NCBI RefSeq assembly: GCF_034670185.1
Contig: NZ_JAXMNY010000001.1
Coordinates: 1,240,001-1,304,000 of the forward strand
Length of the DNA: 64,000 bases
Source of the DNA: Nisaea sp.
GTDB lineage: Bacteria; Pseudomonadota; Alphaproteobacteria; Thalassobaculales; Thalassobaculaceae
Reading direction: 5' to 3'
Shown piece after piece: positions 42,304 to 51,158 of the stretch (position 1 is its first letter; each line of letters opens with the position of its first letter). The notes under the pieces are model-generated. The model worked only from the letters and a program-made list of their open reading frames with translations, ran no database searches and was not told where the DNA came from. The position numbers were made by a program, and so were the translations under genes.

Positions 42304-43422
42304 ATGACTAACGGCTCGACAACAGCGACCCATTTCTGGCCCACCAGTTTCGCAGAGCGCGGCGTTGCCGTGCCCTTCACGACCCCCAGCGTCGCGATGG
42401 CACGGGTACGCAACGACGAGCGCGGACGGCTTGAGCTTGTGATTTCGGGACTGTCGGGCGGACGCGGCGTTTATGTTATCGGTTGGAGCGCCGTCCCTCA
42501 AACCTTCAAGCTGACGGTTTTTGACAGGGTCCTGCACGAATATATCCAGGCAATTGAAACCGTCACGCCGGATACGGTGCGGGAAGCAGTGCTGCACGCC
42601 ACAGCGACTGGGCTGGCTGGAGAAGACGCCGCCGAAGCGGCTATTCAATCGAGCAGCAAAATCACGGAAGATCAGATCCGGATCAGCCTCGCCCTAACGC
42701 AGCATCTGGTGAAAACCTTTCTTGAGGCAGAATTGGAAATCGGCCTTGCTGAACTTGCCACCTCCGCTGGCCAACAGAAAGTTCAAAACCTGCTCGGCCG
42801 GATTGCCCGCAAGGAAAACATCGCCCCTGAGACACTCTCCCGCGTTCTGACTGAATGGGGCGATCTACTCGAAGCGCTCGGTGTCCTGGATCACCGACCG
42901 CGCGGCCGGTATCGACGAACCTTGGACGAAGCGTCGCACTTCCTTTCATCTTTTGCAGATTGGATGCGCACCGGAGAGATTGGCGATGATCACCCGGCCA
43001 CACTCATTTCCGACGTCCTCACCGAAACTCTCCACAACTGGAAGAACGCGTTCCAGGAAGCGGATGTCTATGCACACGATCCGCGGTCCGCTCTCAAGAA
43101 TTGGCAAAACGCCAAAGGCGTTCTGGAGTCATTGAGCGTGCGTATTCCCTGGCTGGAAGACGGATGGGCCGTCATCTTCGCAATGTGGGAAAATGCGTTG
43201 CGTGGAGATCACGATCAACGCCTTCAAACCGTCGCTACAATCCTTTCCGGATTACCGCTTGTACCTCGTGATGAGGTAGCGCCGGATCGCCGCCCGCAAT
43301 GGATGGAGTTTGCCAAACGGCTGAGCCTGCTCGCCGCGCGGAACGAACAGAGGAGCCAAAACGATATCGGTCTCGAAAATATGCTGCGTCAGGAGCAGGT
43401 CCTGGCCCGGAGCCTTGGTTAA
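42304..43422 (+). CDS. Hypothetical protein, second gene of an unknown trio
   Basis: A protein of 372 residues (385 if a GTG at 42265 is used). It is soluble and mostly helical, starting MTNGSTTATHFWPTSFAERG, with a beta-rich N-terminal part (RLELVISGLSGGRGVYVIGW), then helices, and a C-terminal coiled-coil-like region (SLLAARNEQRSQNDIGLENM). No motif for catalysis is visible. It ends only 6 bases before the next gene, so these two are certainly cotranscribed. The role is unknown. Confidence 0.72.
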   Translation: MTNGSTTATHFWPTSFAERGVAVPFTTPSVAMARVRNDERGRLELVISGLSGGRGVYVIGWSAVPQTFKLTVFDRVLHEYIQAIETVTPDTVREAVLHATATGLAGEDAAEAAIQSSSKITEDQIRISLALTQHLVKTFLEAELEIGLAELATSAGQQKVQNLLGRIARKENIAPETLSRVLTEWGDLLEALGVLDHRPRGRYRRTLDEASHFLSSFADWMRTGEIGDDHPATLISDVLTETLHNWKNAFQEADVYAHDPRSALKNWQNAKGVLESLSVRIPWLEDGWAVIFAMWENALRGDHDQRLQTVATILSGLPLVPRDEVAPDRRPQWMEFAKRLSLLAARNEQRSQNDIGLENMLRQEQVLARSLG

Positions 43423-43428
43423 CCACGC

Positions 43429-44820
43429 ATGAGTACTAATTCGAACGATATCCCCCTAGGCAATCTCGAGAGCCAGCTCTTCAAGATTCCTGAAGAGGAT
43501 TTGACCGAACTGGTTGCAAAGCTGGAGCGCCGTGCCCTGGATCCCAGCAAGGCGCCGGGCGTTGGGAAAATCCTGGACCAGTTGCGTCCCAGGCTTGCCA
43601 TTCTGAAGCCGCAGCGGCAGGCGACGCTGGTTCGTTTCTTCACCGAACCTTTTGCCGATCTGCTCTACACAACGGGCGAGCCGCGCAAACCGGTTGGCCG
43701 AATTCCACGCACGGCCATTGTCCCCTGCTACAAACTTCTGCAGAAACATTCCGAGCCATCCCGCATCGAGCGTTACCAGCAGGATCTCGACGCGATAGAG
43801 CCGGATAACGACGAAGCCTTGATGACTCTCGGCACCGGGTTCTGGCGTTATGCATCGGGGCAGCTGCGCCGGGTGGTCGATGAGGCGGAAAAGGACAAGG
43901 CAGCCAAACAGGCACTGATCGAAAGTCTCGGCGATCCGTTCCTCTATTCCGCCCTCAAGGAGATCGTGGGCGTGCTGGAAGTCGCAGTCCCGGTCATGGA
44001 GTTGCGCAAGGCCCTGCCATCAACCGGCATGAGCCATGTCACCAACGCCAACCTCGAGGATATCTGCGTCGCATTGAACACCGTCCATCAGAAAAGGCCG
44101 GCCAACGCGGAATTCGTTGTGTTCGTCATTCTCGCCCGCCTCAGAAACCCGGCGATGATCGTGGAGATCATGCAGCGCGTTGAAGAAGCAGGCACCCTGG
44201 CCGATGTGTCCGCAGTGACCAATGTCGCGAACGAGGCGATCGTCAGCCAGACAGAAGAGAAAATCCGGACACTCGGGGAAAAGATCCAGTCGTCGACAAG
44301 CTGCAAGAGCATGGCTCTGCAGGCCGAATCCTACGTGAAAGAGGTTGTTGGTGCCGCCAGTGCTATCGGTAACACCGGGTCCCGCATGCAAAGTCGGCAG
44401 GTGGCACGAACAAAGACAGAGATGGCCGATCTTGTTCGTCGCGAAATGCTGGAAGCGCAGGACAACCTTACCTCCGCCAACATGAACAGTCTCGGCGGCA
44501 GCTCCAGCGCAAGAGATCAGATCGTCGCCCAGAAGGGCGTGGAAGACCGAATCATCTCGCTTCGGATCGCCAGCAGGTTTGCGAACGAACTGGACCTTGA
44601 ACGAGACGTGAACCGGCGTCTGGCCGAACTTGAGGAAAGCGTCGCCGAACAGTCAAAGAAACTGCTCGCAGACCTCAAAAAGCGAGATTACGAAATTCTC
44701 TCCCCGGAAGAAGCCGAGCGCCAGCTGTTCACCCAGGTCCGGCTCACCGAACTGTTGCTCGGCCCGGAAATCGCGAACCGGCTCCGCCTCGAAGGTGAAC
44801 AGCTGTTGCGCGATTACTAA
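43429..44820 (+). CDS. Hypothetical helical protein, third gene of an unknown trio
   Basis: A 463-residue soluble helical protein starting MSTNSNDIPLGNLESQLFKI. A block of helices resembles ALPHA/armadillo-like packing (KPVGRIPRTAIVPCYKLLQK, EFVVFVILARLRNPAMIVEI) and the C-terminal third forms a predicted coiled coil (RDVNRRLAELEESVAEQ, SKKLLADLKKRD). It may be a scaffold or oligomer. It starts 6 bases after the second trio gene. No homologous function is known to me. Confidence 0.75.
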   Translation: MSTNSNDIPLGNLESQLFKIPEEDLTELVAKLERRALDPSKAPGVGKILDQLRPRLAILKPQRQATLVRFFTEPFADLLYTTGEPRKPVGRIPRTAIVPCYKLLQKHSEPSRIERYQQDLDAIEPDNDEALMTLGTGFWRYASGQLRRVVDEAEKDKAAKQALIESLGDPFLYSALKEIVGVLEVAVPVMELRKALPSTGMSHVTNANLEDICVALNTVHQKRPANAEFVVFVILARLRNPAMIVEIMQRVEEAGTLADVSAVTNVANEAIVSQTEEKIRTLGEKIQSSTSCKSMALQAESYVKEVVGAASAIGNTGSRMQSRQVARTKTEMADLVRREMLEAQDNLTSANMNSLGGSSSARDQIVAQKGVEDRIISLRIASRFANELDLERDVNRRLAELEESVAEQSKKLLADLKKRDYEILSPEEAERQLFTQVRLTELLLGPEIANRLRLEGEQLLRDY

Positions 44821-44833
44821 AGCGGTATCGTCT

Positions 44834-46066
44834 CTACTCCGCCGGAGCCGGCGCCCGCTCAATGGCTTCTTCGCGGATAGGCCAGTGGATGAAACCGGCA
44901 AAGAGTGCGAGGCCAATCGACACATACCAGATCAGATCGTAGGATCCGGTCTTGTCGAATACGATGCCGCCCAGCCAGACCCCAAGGAACGAGCCGATCT
45001 GGTGGCTGAAGAAGACGATGCCGAACAGCATGCTCATATAGCGCATGCCGAAGATCTGGCCGACCAGTCCGGAGGTCAGCGGCACGGTGCTCAGCCAAAG
45101 CAGTCCCATTGCTGAGGCGAAGACGTAAATAACCAGCTCGCTTGGCGGCACCAGCAACAGGAACACGATCACCACGGCCCGGCCAAGGTAGAGCAGGTTC
45201 AAGAGGTACTTCTTCGAGAACTTGCCGCCCAGAACACCGGCGCTGTAGGACCCGATCACATTGAACAACCCGACCAGCGCCAGCGCACTGGCACCGACCG
45301 TGACGGGCAGTCCGAGATCAGTCACATAGGCTGGCAGGTGCACGGCAATAAAAGCGACCTGAAAACCGCAGACAAAGAACCCGCTCGTCAGCAGCCAGAA
45401 ACTTTTATAGCCGAACGCCTCACGCAGCGCCTGACCAAGGCTCTGACCGGACGGAAGCGGGTTCGCCTTGGTGCCCTTCAGCGGCCAGAAAGCAATGGCA
45501 AGCGGCACCATCACCAACGAGCCAAGCCCCATGAACAACGCCGCGTCCTGCCAGCCGAAGCTGGCAACAAGACTGCCCGCGACCGGCACCAGCAAAAACT
45601 GCCCGAGCGAACCGGATGCGCCGGTGACCCCGAGCGCCCAGGACCGCCGCTCCGGCGGGAAGAGCTGACCGACCGCTCCCAGAATAATACCGAAGGAGGT
45701 ACCGGCGAGACCAGCGCCGACCAGCATGCCGGCGCTCAGATGCAGCATCGACGGCGTCGCGGAAAAGGCAATCAGCACCGTGCCGGCCGCATAGACGATA
45801 GCACCGCCGCAGATCGCCCGGAACGGGCCATAGCGATCCGCAATGGCACCCGCGAAAGGCTGGGTCGCCCCCCAGATCAGGTTTTGCAACGCCAGCGAAA
45901 AGGCAAAGACCTCGCGGCCAACGCCAAGCTCCGCCGTAATCGGCGGCAGGAACACACCGAATCCGGAACGGATGCCGAAGGAAAGCGCGCCGATGATCCC
46001 GCCGCAGAGCAGCGCGATATAGGCAAGCCGCATATTGTAATCCTGGCTTTCGCTGGTACCCGACAT
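44834..46066 (-). CDS. MFS transporter
   Basis: A 410-residue major facilitator with 12 helices. ALQNLIWGATQPFAGAIADRYGP is the loop 2-3 signature, and it resembles the OFA/monocarboxylate-type MFS group. The start is taken at 46066 (MSGTSESQDY), preceded by AAGGGAA; an earlier ATG at 46144 would add 26 residues lacking similarity. It is convergent with the unknown trio and divergent from ilvE. The substrate is unknown. Confidence 0.87.
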   Translation of the reverse strand: MSGTSESQDYNMRLAYIALLCGGIIGALSFGIRSGFGVFLPPITAELGVGREVFAFSLALQNLIWGATQPFAGAIADRYGPFRAICGGAIVYAAGTVLIAFSATPSMLHLSAGMLVGAGLAGTSFGIILGAVGQLFPPERRSWALGVTGASGSLGQFLLVPVAGSLVASFGWQDAALFMGLGSLVMVPLAIAFWPLKGTKANPLPSGQSLGQALREAFGYKSFWLLTSGFFVCGFQVAFIAVHLPAYVTDLGLPVTVGASALALVGLFNVIGSYSAGVLGGKFSKKYLLNLLYLGRAVVIVFLLLVPPSELVIYVFASAMGLLWLSTVPLTSGLVGQIFGMRYMSMLFGIVFFSHQIGSFLGVWLGGIVFDKTGSYDLIWYVSIGLALFAGFIHWPIREEAIERAPAPAE

Positions 46067-46272
46067 TCGCCTATTCCCTTTTATCGGAGGAGCGGTGGGC
46101 GCTTGTGACAGCCCGAACAACGCTCTAGGCTCGAAATATGGCACCGGCCGATTACAACAACAAACGCCGGATTGTCACCAGAACAATTCACGGGGGCTGA
46201 CTACCAATAGGCGTGCGGCGCCTCTTGGCAGACCCGCTTCCCGCCTCAAGTTCAAGATGGAAGGAACCGGCT

Positions 46273-47214
46273 ATGTCGACGCCGAAATATGCTGTCATCG
46301 ACGGTGAAATCGTGGCCTGGGAAAACGCGACGGTCCATGTCGCATCGGCAGCTTTCAAATTCGGCACCACGGTCTTCGAGGGACTGCGCGCCTATTGGAA
46401 TGCGGAGGACGAGGATTTCTATCTGTTCCGCATGGCCGAACATATGGACCGGCTGGACTTCTCCCAGCGCTTCATGCGGTTCGAAGACGCCATCCCGGCT
46501 GATCTGGTTGCCGAGAAAACGCTGGAGCTGATCAGGGCTAACGACTTCAAGGGCACCAACCTGCACATCATGACCTCCTGCTATGTCGCCGGCATGGGCG
46601 GCCCGGGGGCCTGCGGGCCCGTTGGCCTCGCTATCACCGCGCTGGAGCGGCCCCGTTCGGCCAACGTGCTGAACGGCGTAAACGTACAGGTCAGCTCCTG
46701 GATGAGGGTGCCCGACAACGCCATGCCGATGCGGGTGAAGTGCAACGCTAACTACAATAACGGCCGGCTTGCAACCGTGCAGGCGACGGTCGACGGCTAC
46801 GATACCGCGCTCTTCCTGAACAGCCGCGGCAAGGTCTCCGAAGGCCCCGGCATGTGCTTCTTCATGGTCCGGGGTAACCAGGTCATCACCCCGCATACCT
46901 CCAGCGACGTCCTGGAAAGCATTACCCGCGAGACCGCCCTGCAACTCGCCCGCGAGGCCGGCTACGAGACCGTCGAGCGGGACGTCGACCGCAGCGAACT
47001 TGCGGCCGCTGAAGAGGCCTTCTTCTGCGGGACCGCTTGGGAAGTGACCCCGATTCTTTCGATCGACCGCCTGCCCGTGGGCAACGGCGCCATCGGCCCG
47101 ATCACCAAGGGGCTGCAGCAGACCTATTTCAATGTCTGCGAAGGCAAGACTGAAAGCCATCCTGAATGGCGGCTTCCGGTCTACGCCGAGCGCGCCTCCA
47201 AGGCGGCGGAGTAA
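46273..47214 (+). CDS. ilvE: Branched-chain amino acid aminotransferase
   Basis: A 313-residue fold-type IV PLP enzyme that reversibly transaminates Val, Leu and Ile. Marks are FKFGTTVFEGLRAYW near residue 35-50, the PLP Lys in RVKCNANYNNG, LFLNSRGKVSEGPGMC and GTAWEVTPILSID, with the terminal helix. The ATG at 46273 has GGAAGGAAC upstream; an open extension to 46213 is ignored. It has its own position upstream of tRNA-Leu. The D-amino acid or 4-amino-4-deoxychorismate-lyase relatives differ in the substrate loop, so ilvE is the best match. Confidence 0.92.
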   Translation: MSTPKYAVIDGEIVAWENATVHVASAAFKFGTTVFEGLRAYWNAEDEDFYLFRMAEHMDRLDFSQRFMRFEDAIPADLVAEKTLELIRANDFKGTNLHIMTSCYVAGMGGPGACGPVGLAITALERPRSANVLNGVNVQVSSWMRVPDNAMPMRVKCNANYNNGRLATVQATVDGYDTALFLNSRGKVSEGPGMCFFMVRGNQVITPHTSSDVLESITRETALQLAREAGYETVERDVDRSELAAAEEAFFCGTAWEVTPILSIDRLPVGNGAIGPITKGLQQTYFNVCEGKTESHPEWRLPVYAERASKAAE

Positions 47215-47228
47215 TCGCCTTCACCTCA

Positions 47229-47259
47229 CCGCCGCGCCTGGAACGCCTTGGCGCGGCGG
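47229..47259 (+). terminator. Hairpin after ilvE
   Basis: A perfect 10-bp inverted repeat CCGCCGCGCC/GGCGCGGCGG with an 11-base loop, 14 bases past the ilvE stop. It lacks a T run, so it may be a Rho-assisted terminator. Confidence 0.45.
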
Positions 47260-47300
47260 AACACTTCCTGTAAGTCAGTGCCCGCGACCTGATGCCCGCT

Positions 47301-47385
47301 GGCCCCGTGGCGGAACTGGTAGACGCACGCGACTTAAAATCGCGAGTCTTAGGACGTGAGGGTTCGAGTCCCTCCGGGGCCACCA
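47301..47385 (+). tRNA. tRNA-Leu (anticodon UAA)
   Basis: An 85-base cloverleaf. The acceptor stem GGCCCCG pairs with CGGGGCC, the anticodon stem CGCGA/TCGCG holds the loop CTTAAAA (anticodon TAA), the T-arm loop is GTTCGAGTCC-like (GGGTTCGAGTCCCTC), and a class II variable arm is present (AGTCTTAGGACGT). The 3' CCA is encoded (47383-47385). No integrase or repeat of the tRNA end is visible, so it is not an obvious integration site here. Confidence 0.95.
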
Positions 47386-47437
47386 GCATTTGTCGAGATG
47401 GAGTCCTGCAATCCGGAAACGGTTCCGGCTCGTTGCC

Positions 47438-48013
47438 TCAATTGGCGATACGCCGCAGGATGTAATGCGGCCCATCGCAACTCGTTACCAGAATATCGCC
47501 GCCGAAATAATCAAAGCCCTTGCCGTCCAGCCGGTCGCCGGCGATGCAGAAGAAGACCCCGTCTTCGTCGGCAATGACAGGCCGATTGTCCTCGGCACAA
47601 CTCAGCTCCACCTGCAGCCGATCAGAATAGAAGTCCGGTGCCTTGCTAAGGCCAGTGACCTTTAGGTCATTGGAAAACAGCCAGCGCTCACCGAAATGGC
47701 CTGTTCTGTTGTCTATCAACTCCGCCTCATAGCGGTCTATCCGGCACCGATAGCCGAAGATATCGAGATGCGAATTGCCGATCTCAATACGGCGGCCGAC
47801 GAAGTGTTCCGCCTCCTCGGGGCCGACAGCGCTGATGCCGGAAAAATCGACGTCCTCGATCTCCCAACTCCCCTGGATCTGACGCGGCAAGAACCCGAAT
47901 TCAGGGTCGTTCTGCGCCTGGACCGTCAGGACGGCCGGCCAGAACATAAACAGGCCTGCGAGAACGAGTCTCATCAGAGCGGGCCTGAGACTCAGGCAAT
48001 AAGCTGTATTCAT
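47438..48013 (-). CDS. Exported hypothetical protein
   Basis: A protein of about 191 residues with a signal peptide (LVLAGLFMFWPAVLTVQAQ, cleavage near AQ-ND). The mature part (DPEFGFLPRQIQGSWEIEDVD) has a beta-rich, lipocalin-like pattern (QGSWEI, then GYRCRIDRYEAELIDNRTG) with four Cys. No named family is recognised. Several in-frame ATGs (48079, 48022, 48013, 47974) make the start uncertain; 48013 is used because it gives a complete signal peptide. It is divergent from mazG. Confidence 0.6.
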   Translation of the reverse strand: MNTAYCLSLRPALMRLVLAGLFMFWPAVLTVQAQNDPEFGFLPRQIQGSWEIEDVDFSGISAVGPEEAEHFVGRRIEIGNSHLDIFGYRCRIDRYEAELIDNRTGHFGERWLFSNDLKVTGLSKAPDFYSDRLQVELSCAEDNRPVIADEDGVFFCIAGDRLDGKGFDYFGGDILVTSCDGPHYILRRIAN

Positions 48014-48192
48014 CCGGCACATAGAGCGTTTCGTCTCCCAGAATTGTTTCGAAGAATCGTCCAGGATAAGGCCGCTCATGCTTCATGCCATCGCGCATTC
48101 CTCCCGGACATGATCGCCAGCCCTCCGGAGCACCATCCGAAAGCCGATTCCAACTTTGTCCTCGCAAAACCGCCCTGTACTGTGTCGCCATC

Positions 48193-49056
48193 ATGACAGC
48201 ACAGATCAAGAAATCAGCGATGAAACAGATTCCGTCACCCAACCTGCCACCGATTGAGCGGCTCCGGCAGGTCATGGCAAGCCTGCGCGATCCGGATGGC
48301 GGGTGTCCCTGGGATATCGAACAGAGTTTCGAGACGATAGCACCCTATACGATCGAGGAAGCCTACGAAGTGGCCGACGCAATCACCGAGGGAGACATGC
48401 CTCATCTGGAGGAAGAGCTCGGCGATCTTCTGCTTCAGGTCATGTATCACACCCAGATTGGCCAAGAGGCCGGGCATTTCGACTTCGACAGCGTGGCCCA
48501 CGCCATTACGGAAAAGATGATCCGACGGCACCCGCATGTTTTCGGCTCGGACAATGTTACCGATGCCGAAACACAGACCCTGAACTGGGAGGCTCAAAAA
48601 GCCCAGGAGCGGGCGCGCAAGGCGGCGGAAAGCAACGTCAGGGAGAGCGCCCTCGACGGTGTATCATCGGCCTTCCCTGCCTTGATGCGCGCCGTGAAAC
48701 TGCAGAAACGCGCTGGCCGCGTCGGGTTCGACTGGCCGGTGGTGGATCAGGTCTTCGACAAGCTGGAAGAAGAGATCGCGGAAGTCCGGGCCGAGCTCAA
48801 GGACGACGCGAACGAGCGTGATCCGGAGAGGATCGAGGACGAGATAGGCGATCTGCTATTCGTATGCGTCAATCTCGCACGCAAGCTCGACATCGACCCG
48901 GAGAGCGCGCTCCGGCGCTGCAACCGGAAATTCGAAACCCGATTTCGTGCCGTTGAGTCGATGCTTGAGGAAGAGACGGGGCGCTCCCCGGAACAGGCCA
49001 AGCTCGACGAGCTAGAAGCACTCTGGCAACGCGCGAAACGGTTCGACAAGACCTGA
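48193..49056 (+). CDS. mazG: Nucleoside triphosphate pyrophosphohydrolase MazG
   Basis: A 287-residue house-cleaning enzyme that converts non-canonical (d)NTPs to monophosphates. Two MazG domains are seen: the first with CPWDIEQSFETIAPYTIEEAYEV and EEELGDLLLQV, the second with FDWPVVDQVFDKLEEEIAEV and EDEIGDLLFVCVNLARK. The EExxD metal-binding motifs are intact in both. The start is MTAQIKKSAM at 48193; a further in-frame upstream extension to 48085 is not conserved. It stands alone downstream of an exported unknown. Confidence 0.92.
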   Translation: MTAQIKKSAMKQIPSPNLPPIERLRQVMASLRDPDGGCPWDIEQSFETIAPYTIEEAYEVADAITEGDMPHLEEELGDLLLQVMYHTQIGQEAGHFDFDSVAHAITEKMIRRHPHVFGSDNVTDAETQTLNWEAQKAQERARKAAESNVRESALDGVSSAFPALMRAVKLQKRAGRVGFDWPVVDQVFDKLEEEIAEVRAELKDDANERDPERIEDEIGDLLFVCVNLARKLDIDPESALRRCNRKFETRFRAVESMLEEETGRSPEQAKLDELEALWQRAKRFDKT

Positions 49057-49248
49057 CCAGTATCGAGTGACGGTGACGATCCGTTGAAAGCCGATGGTCA
49101 TCACCGGAGCGATACGCCAGACCCCATCGCGCCTCGCGAAAGCGAATAACAACCGGATTGAAATCATGCCGGTTGCCAAGCCTTCACGCCTTTCAATATT
49201 GTACGGACGTAAGCGCGGCAACTGGGCCACGCATTGAGGAGATCCGCC

Positions 49249-50214
49249 ATGGCGGTAAGCATTTTCATCGACGGTGAAGCCGGGACCACAGGCCTGCAGA
49301 TCCGCGAACGACTGACGGGACGGGACGATGTCTCCCTGATCAGCTTGGGCGCGGAAGAACGCAAGGATACCGAAGCCCGACGCCGTGCGCTGAACGAAGC
49401 GGATCTCTCCATCCTCTGCCTGCCGGATGCGGCAGCCATTGAGGCTGTGTCTCTGATCGAAAATCCGGATGCCAAGGTCATTGACGCCTCGACAGCGCAC
49501 CGCGTCGATAATGACTGGGTCTACGGGTTTCCCGAACTGAGCGCCGGACAGGAAGAGGCTGTGCGCCATGCGCGCTTTGTCAGCAATCCAGGCTGCTATC
49601 CGACCGGCGCCATCGGCCTGATCCGCCCGCTGGTGGAGAATTCCATTCTGCCGGCCGACTATCCGGTCACGGTCAATGCCATCTCAGGCTATTCCGGCGG
49701 CGGCAAAGCACTGATCCAGTCCATGGAAGACACAACCGCAGCGGATCATCTTTCCGCTAACGTGTTCGCCTACGGCCTTAACCTGCAGCACAAGCACCTG
49801 CCGGAAATGCAGCAATACTCGATGCTGGAGCACGCTCCGATATTCCAGCCGAGCGTCGGGCGCTACTACAAAGGGATGGCTGTCTACGTACCGCTGCATC
49901 TCTGGGCTCTCAAGGGCGGCGTCGGCGCGGCCCGCATCCATGAGTGCCTCAGCGATCACTATAGTGGGCATCTCTTCACGGAAGTCGCCCCGCTGGACGA
50001 GTCCGCCTCGCTTCCCCGCCTTGATCCGGAAGAGCAGAACGATACCAACACGATCCGCTTCTACGTTTTCGCAAACGAGAAGAACGGACAATGCGTGCTG
50101 GCGGCGACGCTCGACAATCTCGGCAAGGGAGCTTCAGGCGCGGCGGTTCAGAACATGAACCTGATGCTGGGTCTGGAAGAGGGTCTCGGGCTTTCCTACG
50201 GGCGCGCGGCCTGA
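49249..50214 (+). CDS. argC: N-acetyl-gamma-glutamyl-phosphate reductase
   Basis: A 321-residue NADPH-dependent enzyme of arginine synthesis, the short (type 2) form of the family. The catalytic Cys is in FVSNPGCYPTGA near residue 115, and the cofactor loop is IFIDGEAGTTGLQI at the N-terminus. The ATG at 49249 is preceded by GAGGAG. The preceding 192-base gap holds no gene that I can support, and no other arg gene is near. Confidence 0.92.
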   Translation: MAVSIFIDGEAGTTGLQIRERLTGRDDVSLISLGAEERKDTEARRRALNEADLSILCLPDAAAIEAVSLIENPDAKVIDASTAHRVDNDWVYGFPELSAGQEEAVRHARFVSNPGCYPTGAIGLIRPLVENSILPADYPVTVNAISGYSGGGKALIQSMEDTTAADHLSANVFAYGLNLQHKHLPEMQQYSMLEHAPIFQPSVGRYYKGMAVYVPLHLWALKGGVGAARIHECLSDHYSGHLFTEVAPLDESASLPRLDPEEQNDTNTIRFYVFANEKNGQCVLAATLDNLGKGASGAAVQNMNLMLGLEEGLGLSYGRAA

Positions 50215-50227
50215 GCCGCTCCTCCCG

Positions 50228-51052
50228 CTACGGCCAGAGCTTTTCCCTGAGGTCGTCCCAAGACGCTTCGTCAGGAGCCATCAGCAATCCACCATCGAGC
50301 TGGTCCGGATAATAGGGACGCTTGTTGAAGCGGGCGTGAAAACCGCCCGCTTCCTGGTGCATGAGCGAGCCTGCCACATGATCCCAGGGCATGTTCTTCG
50401 GATGCATGGCAAAATGCGCCTCGCCGGTCAGCAAGCTTAGATATTCATGACCGGCACAGCCAAAGCGGAAGTGATCGCCCACTTCGGTTTCCGCCCGCTC
50501 CTTCATCTCCTCTTTCAGAGGCGACGGCAGAAATCGGAAATTGAGGGCGCCACGCATCTTGCTGCTCGGGCGCGGGGCAAGAACCGAAAGGCGCTCTTCC
50601 TTGCCGTCATATCCGCACATCCAGGCCCCCTCACCACGAACGGCGAAAGCGCAACGCTCACCAAGCGGATCGAGGATAAACCCCAGCACCGGCTGGCGCT
50701 TGTGCACCAGGCCGACCATTACGCAAAACTTGGAGTTGCCCTTGGTGAAGTTCCTGGTCCCATCCACTGGATCTATAATCCAGGCCGGAGCGTCCGCGGT
50801 GAGGTTATCGAGGACCGCGGGATCGGCTGCTACCGCTTCTTCACCGACCACGCTTGAGCCGGGCAGAAGATCCCGAAGTATCGGCGTCATCCGCCGCTCG
50901 GACTCAATATCGGCGATGGTCACCAGGTCTTCAGGTCCGGTCTTCTCCTGAATATCTCCGGATTCGAGGGACTTGAAGCGAGGAAGGATAACGGCTTCGG
51001 CCGTTTCGCGCATAATGTCGATGACAGCAGCGGGATCTGGAAAACTGATCAT
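50228..51052 (-). CDS. Inositol monophosphatase family protein
   Basis: A 274-residue lithium-sensitive-type phosphatase (IMPase/CysQ/SuhB superfamily). Motif A is in VVGEEAV, motif B is WIIDPVDGTRNF near residue 95 and motif C PWDHVAGSLMHQEAGG near 225. The substrate could be inositol phosphate, 3'-phosphoadenosine 5'-phosphate or a histidinol-phosphate. The start at 51052 has AAAGGA just before it; the ATG at 51067 five codons earlier is also possible. It converges with argC with 13 bases between stops. Confidence 0.85.
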   Translation of the reverse strand: MISFPDPAAVIDIMRETAEAVILPRFKSLESGDIQEKTGPEDLVTIADIESERRMTPILRDLLPGSSVVGEEAVAADPAVLDNLTADAPAWIIDPVDGTRNFTKGNSKFCVMVGLVHKRQPVLGFILDPLGERCAFAVRGEGAWMCGYDGKEERLSVLAPRPSSKMRGALNFRFLPSPLKEEMKERAETEVGDHFRFGCAGHEYLSLLTGEAHFAMHPKNMPWDHVAGSLMHQEAGGFHARFNKRPYYPDQLDGGLLMAPDEASWDDLREKLWP

Positions 51053-51158
51053 ACGATCCTTTGACATAGTGCATCCGAATGATGCGGGACAGGTCTACAG
51101 GGTTACCCCCGAAGACCTCTTTCTTATAGTGACTATATACACTTAAAGCATATCCTGT

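Noticed and set aside
47301..47385. tRNA-Leu as an attachment site for an integrated element
   Set aside because: I found no integrase nearby and no repeat of the tRNA 3' end in the following sequence.
49012..49569. A 185-codon reverse frame over the argC start
   Set aside because: argC is certain from its NPGCYPTG motif; the reverse frame has no RBS or recognisable domain. The 192-base gap before argC holds nothing I can support.
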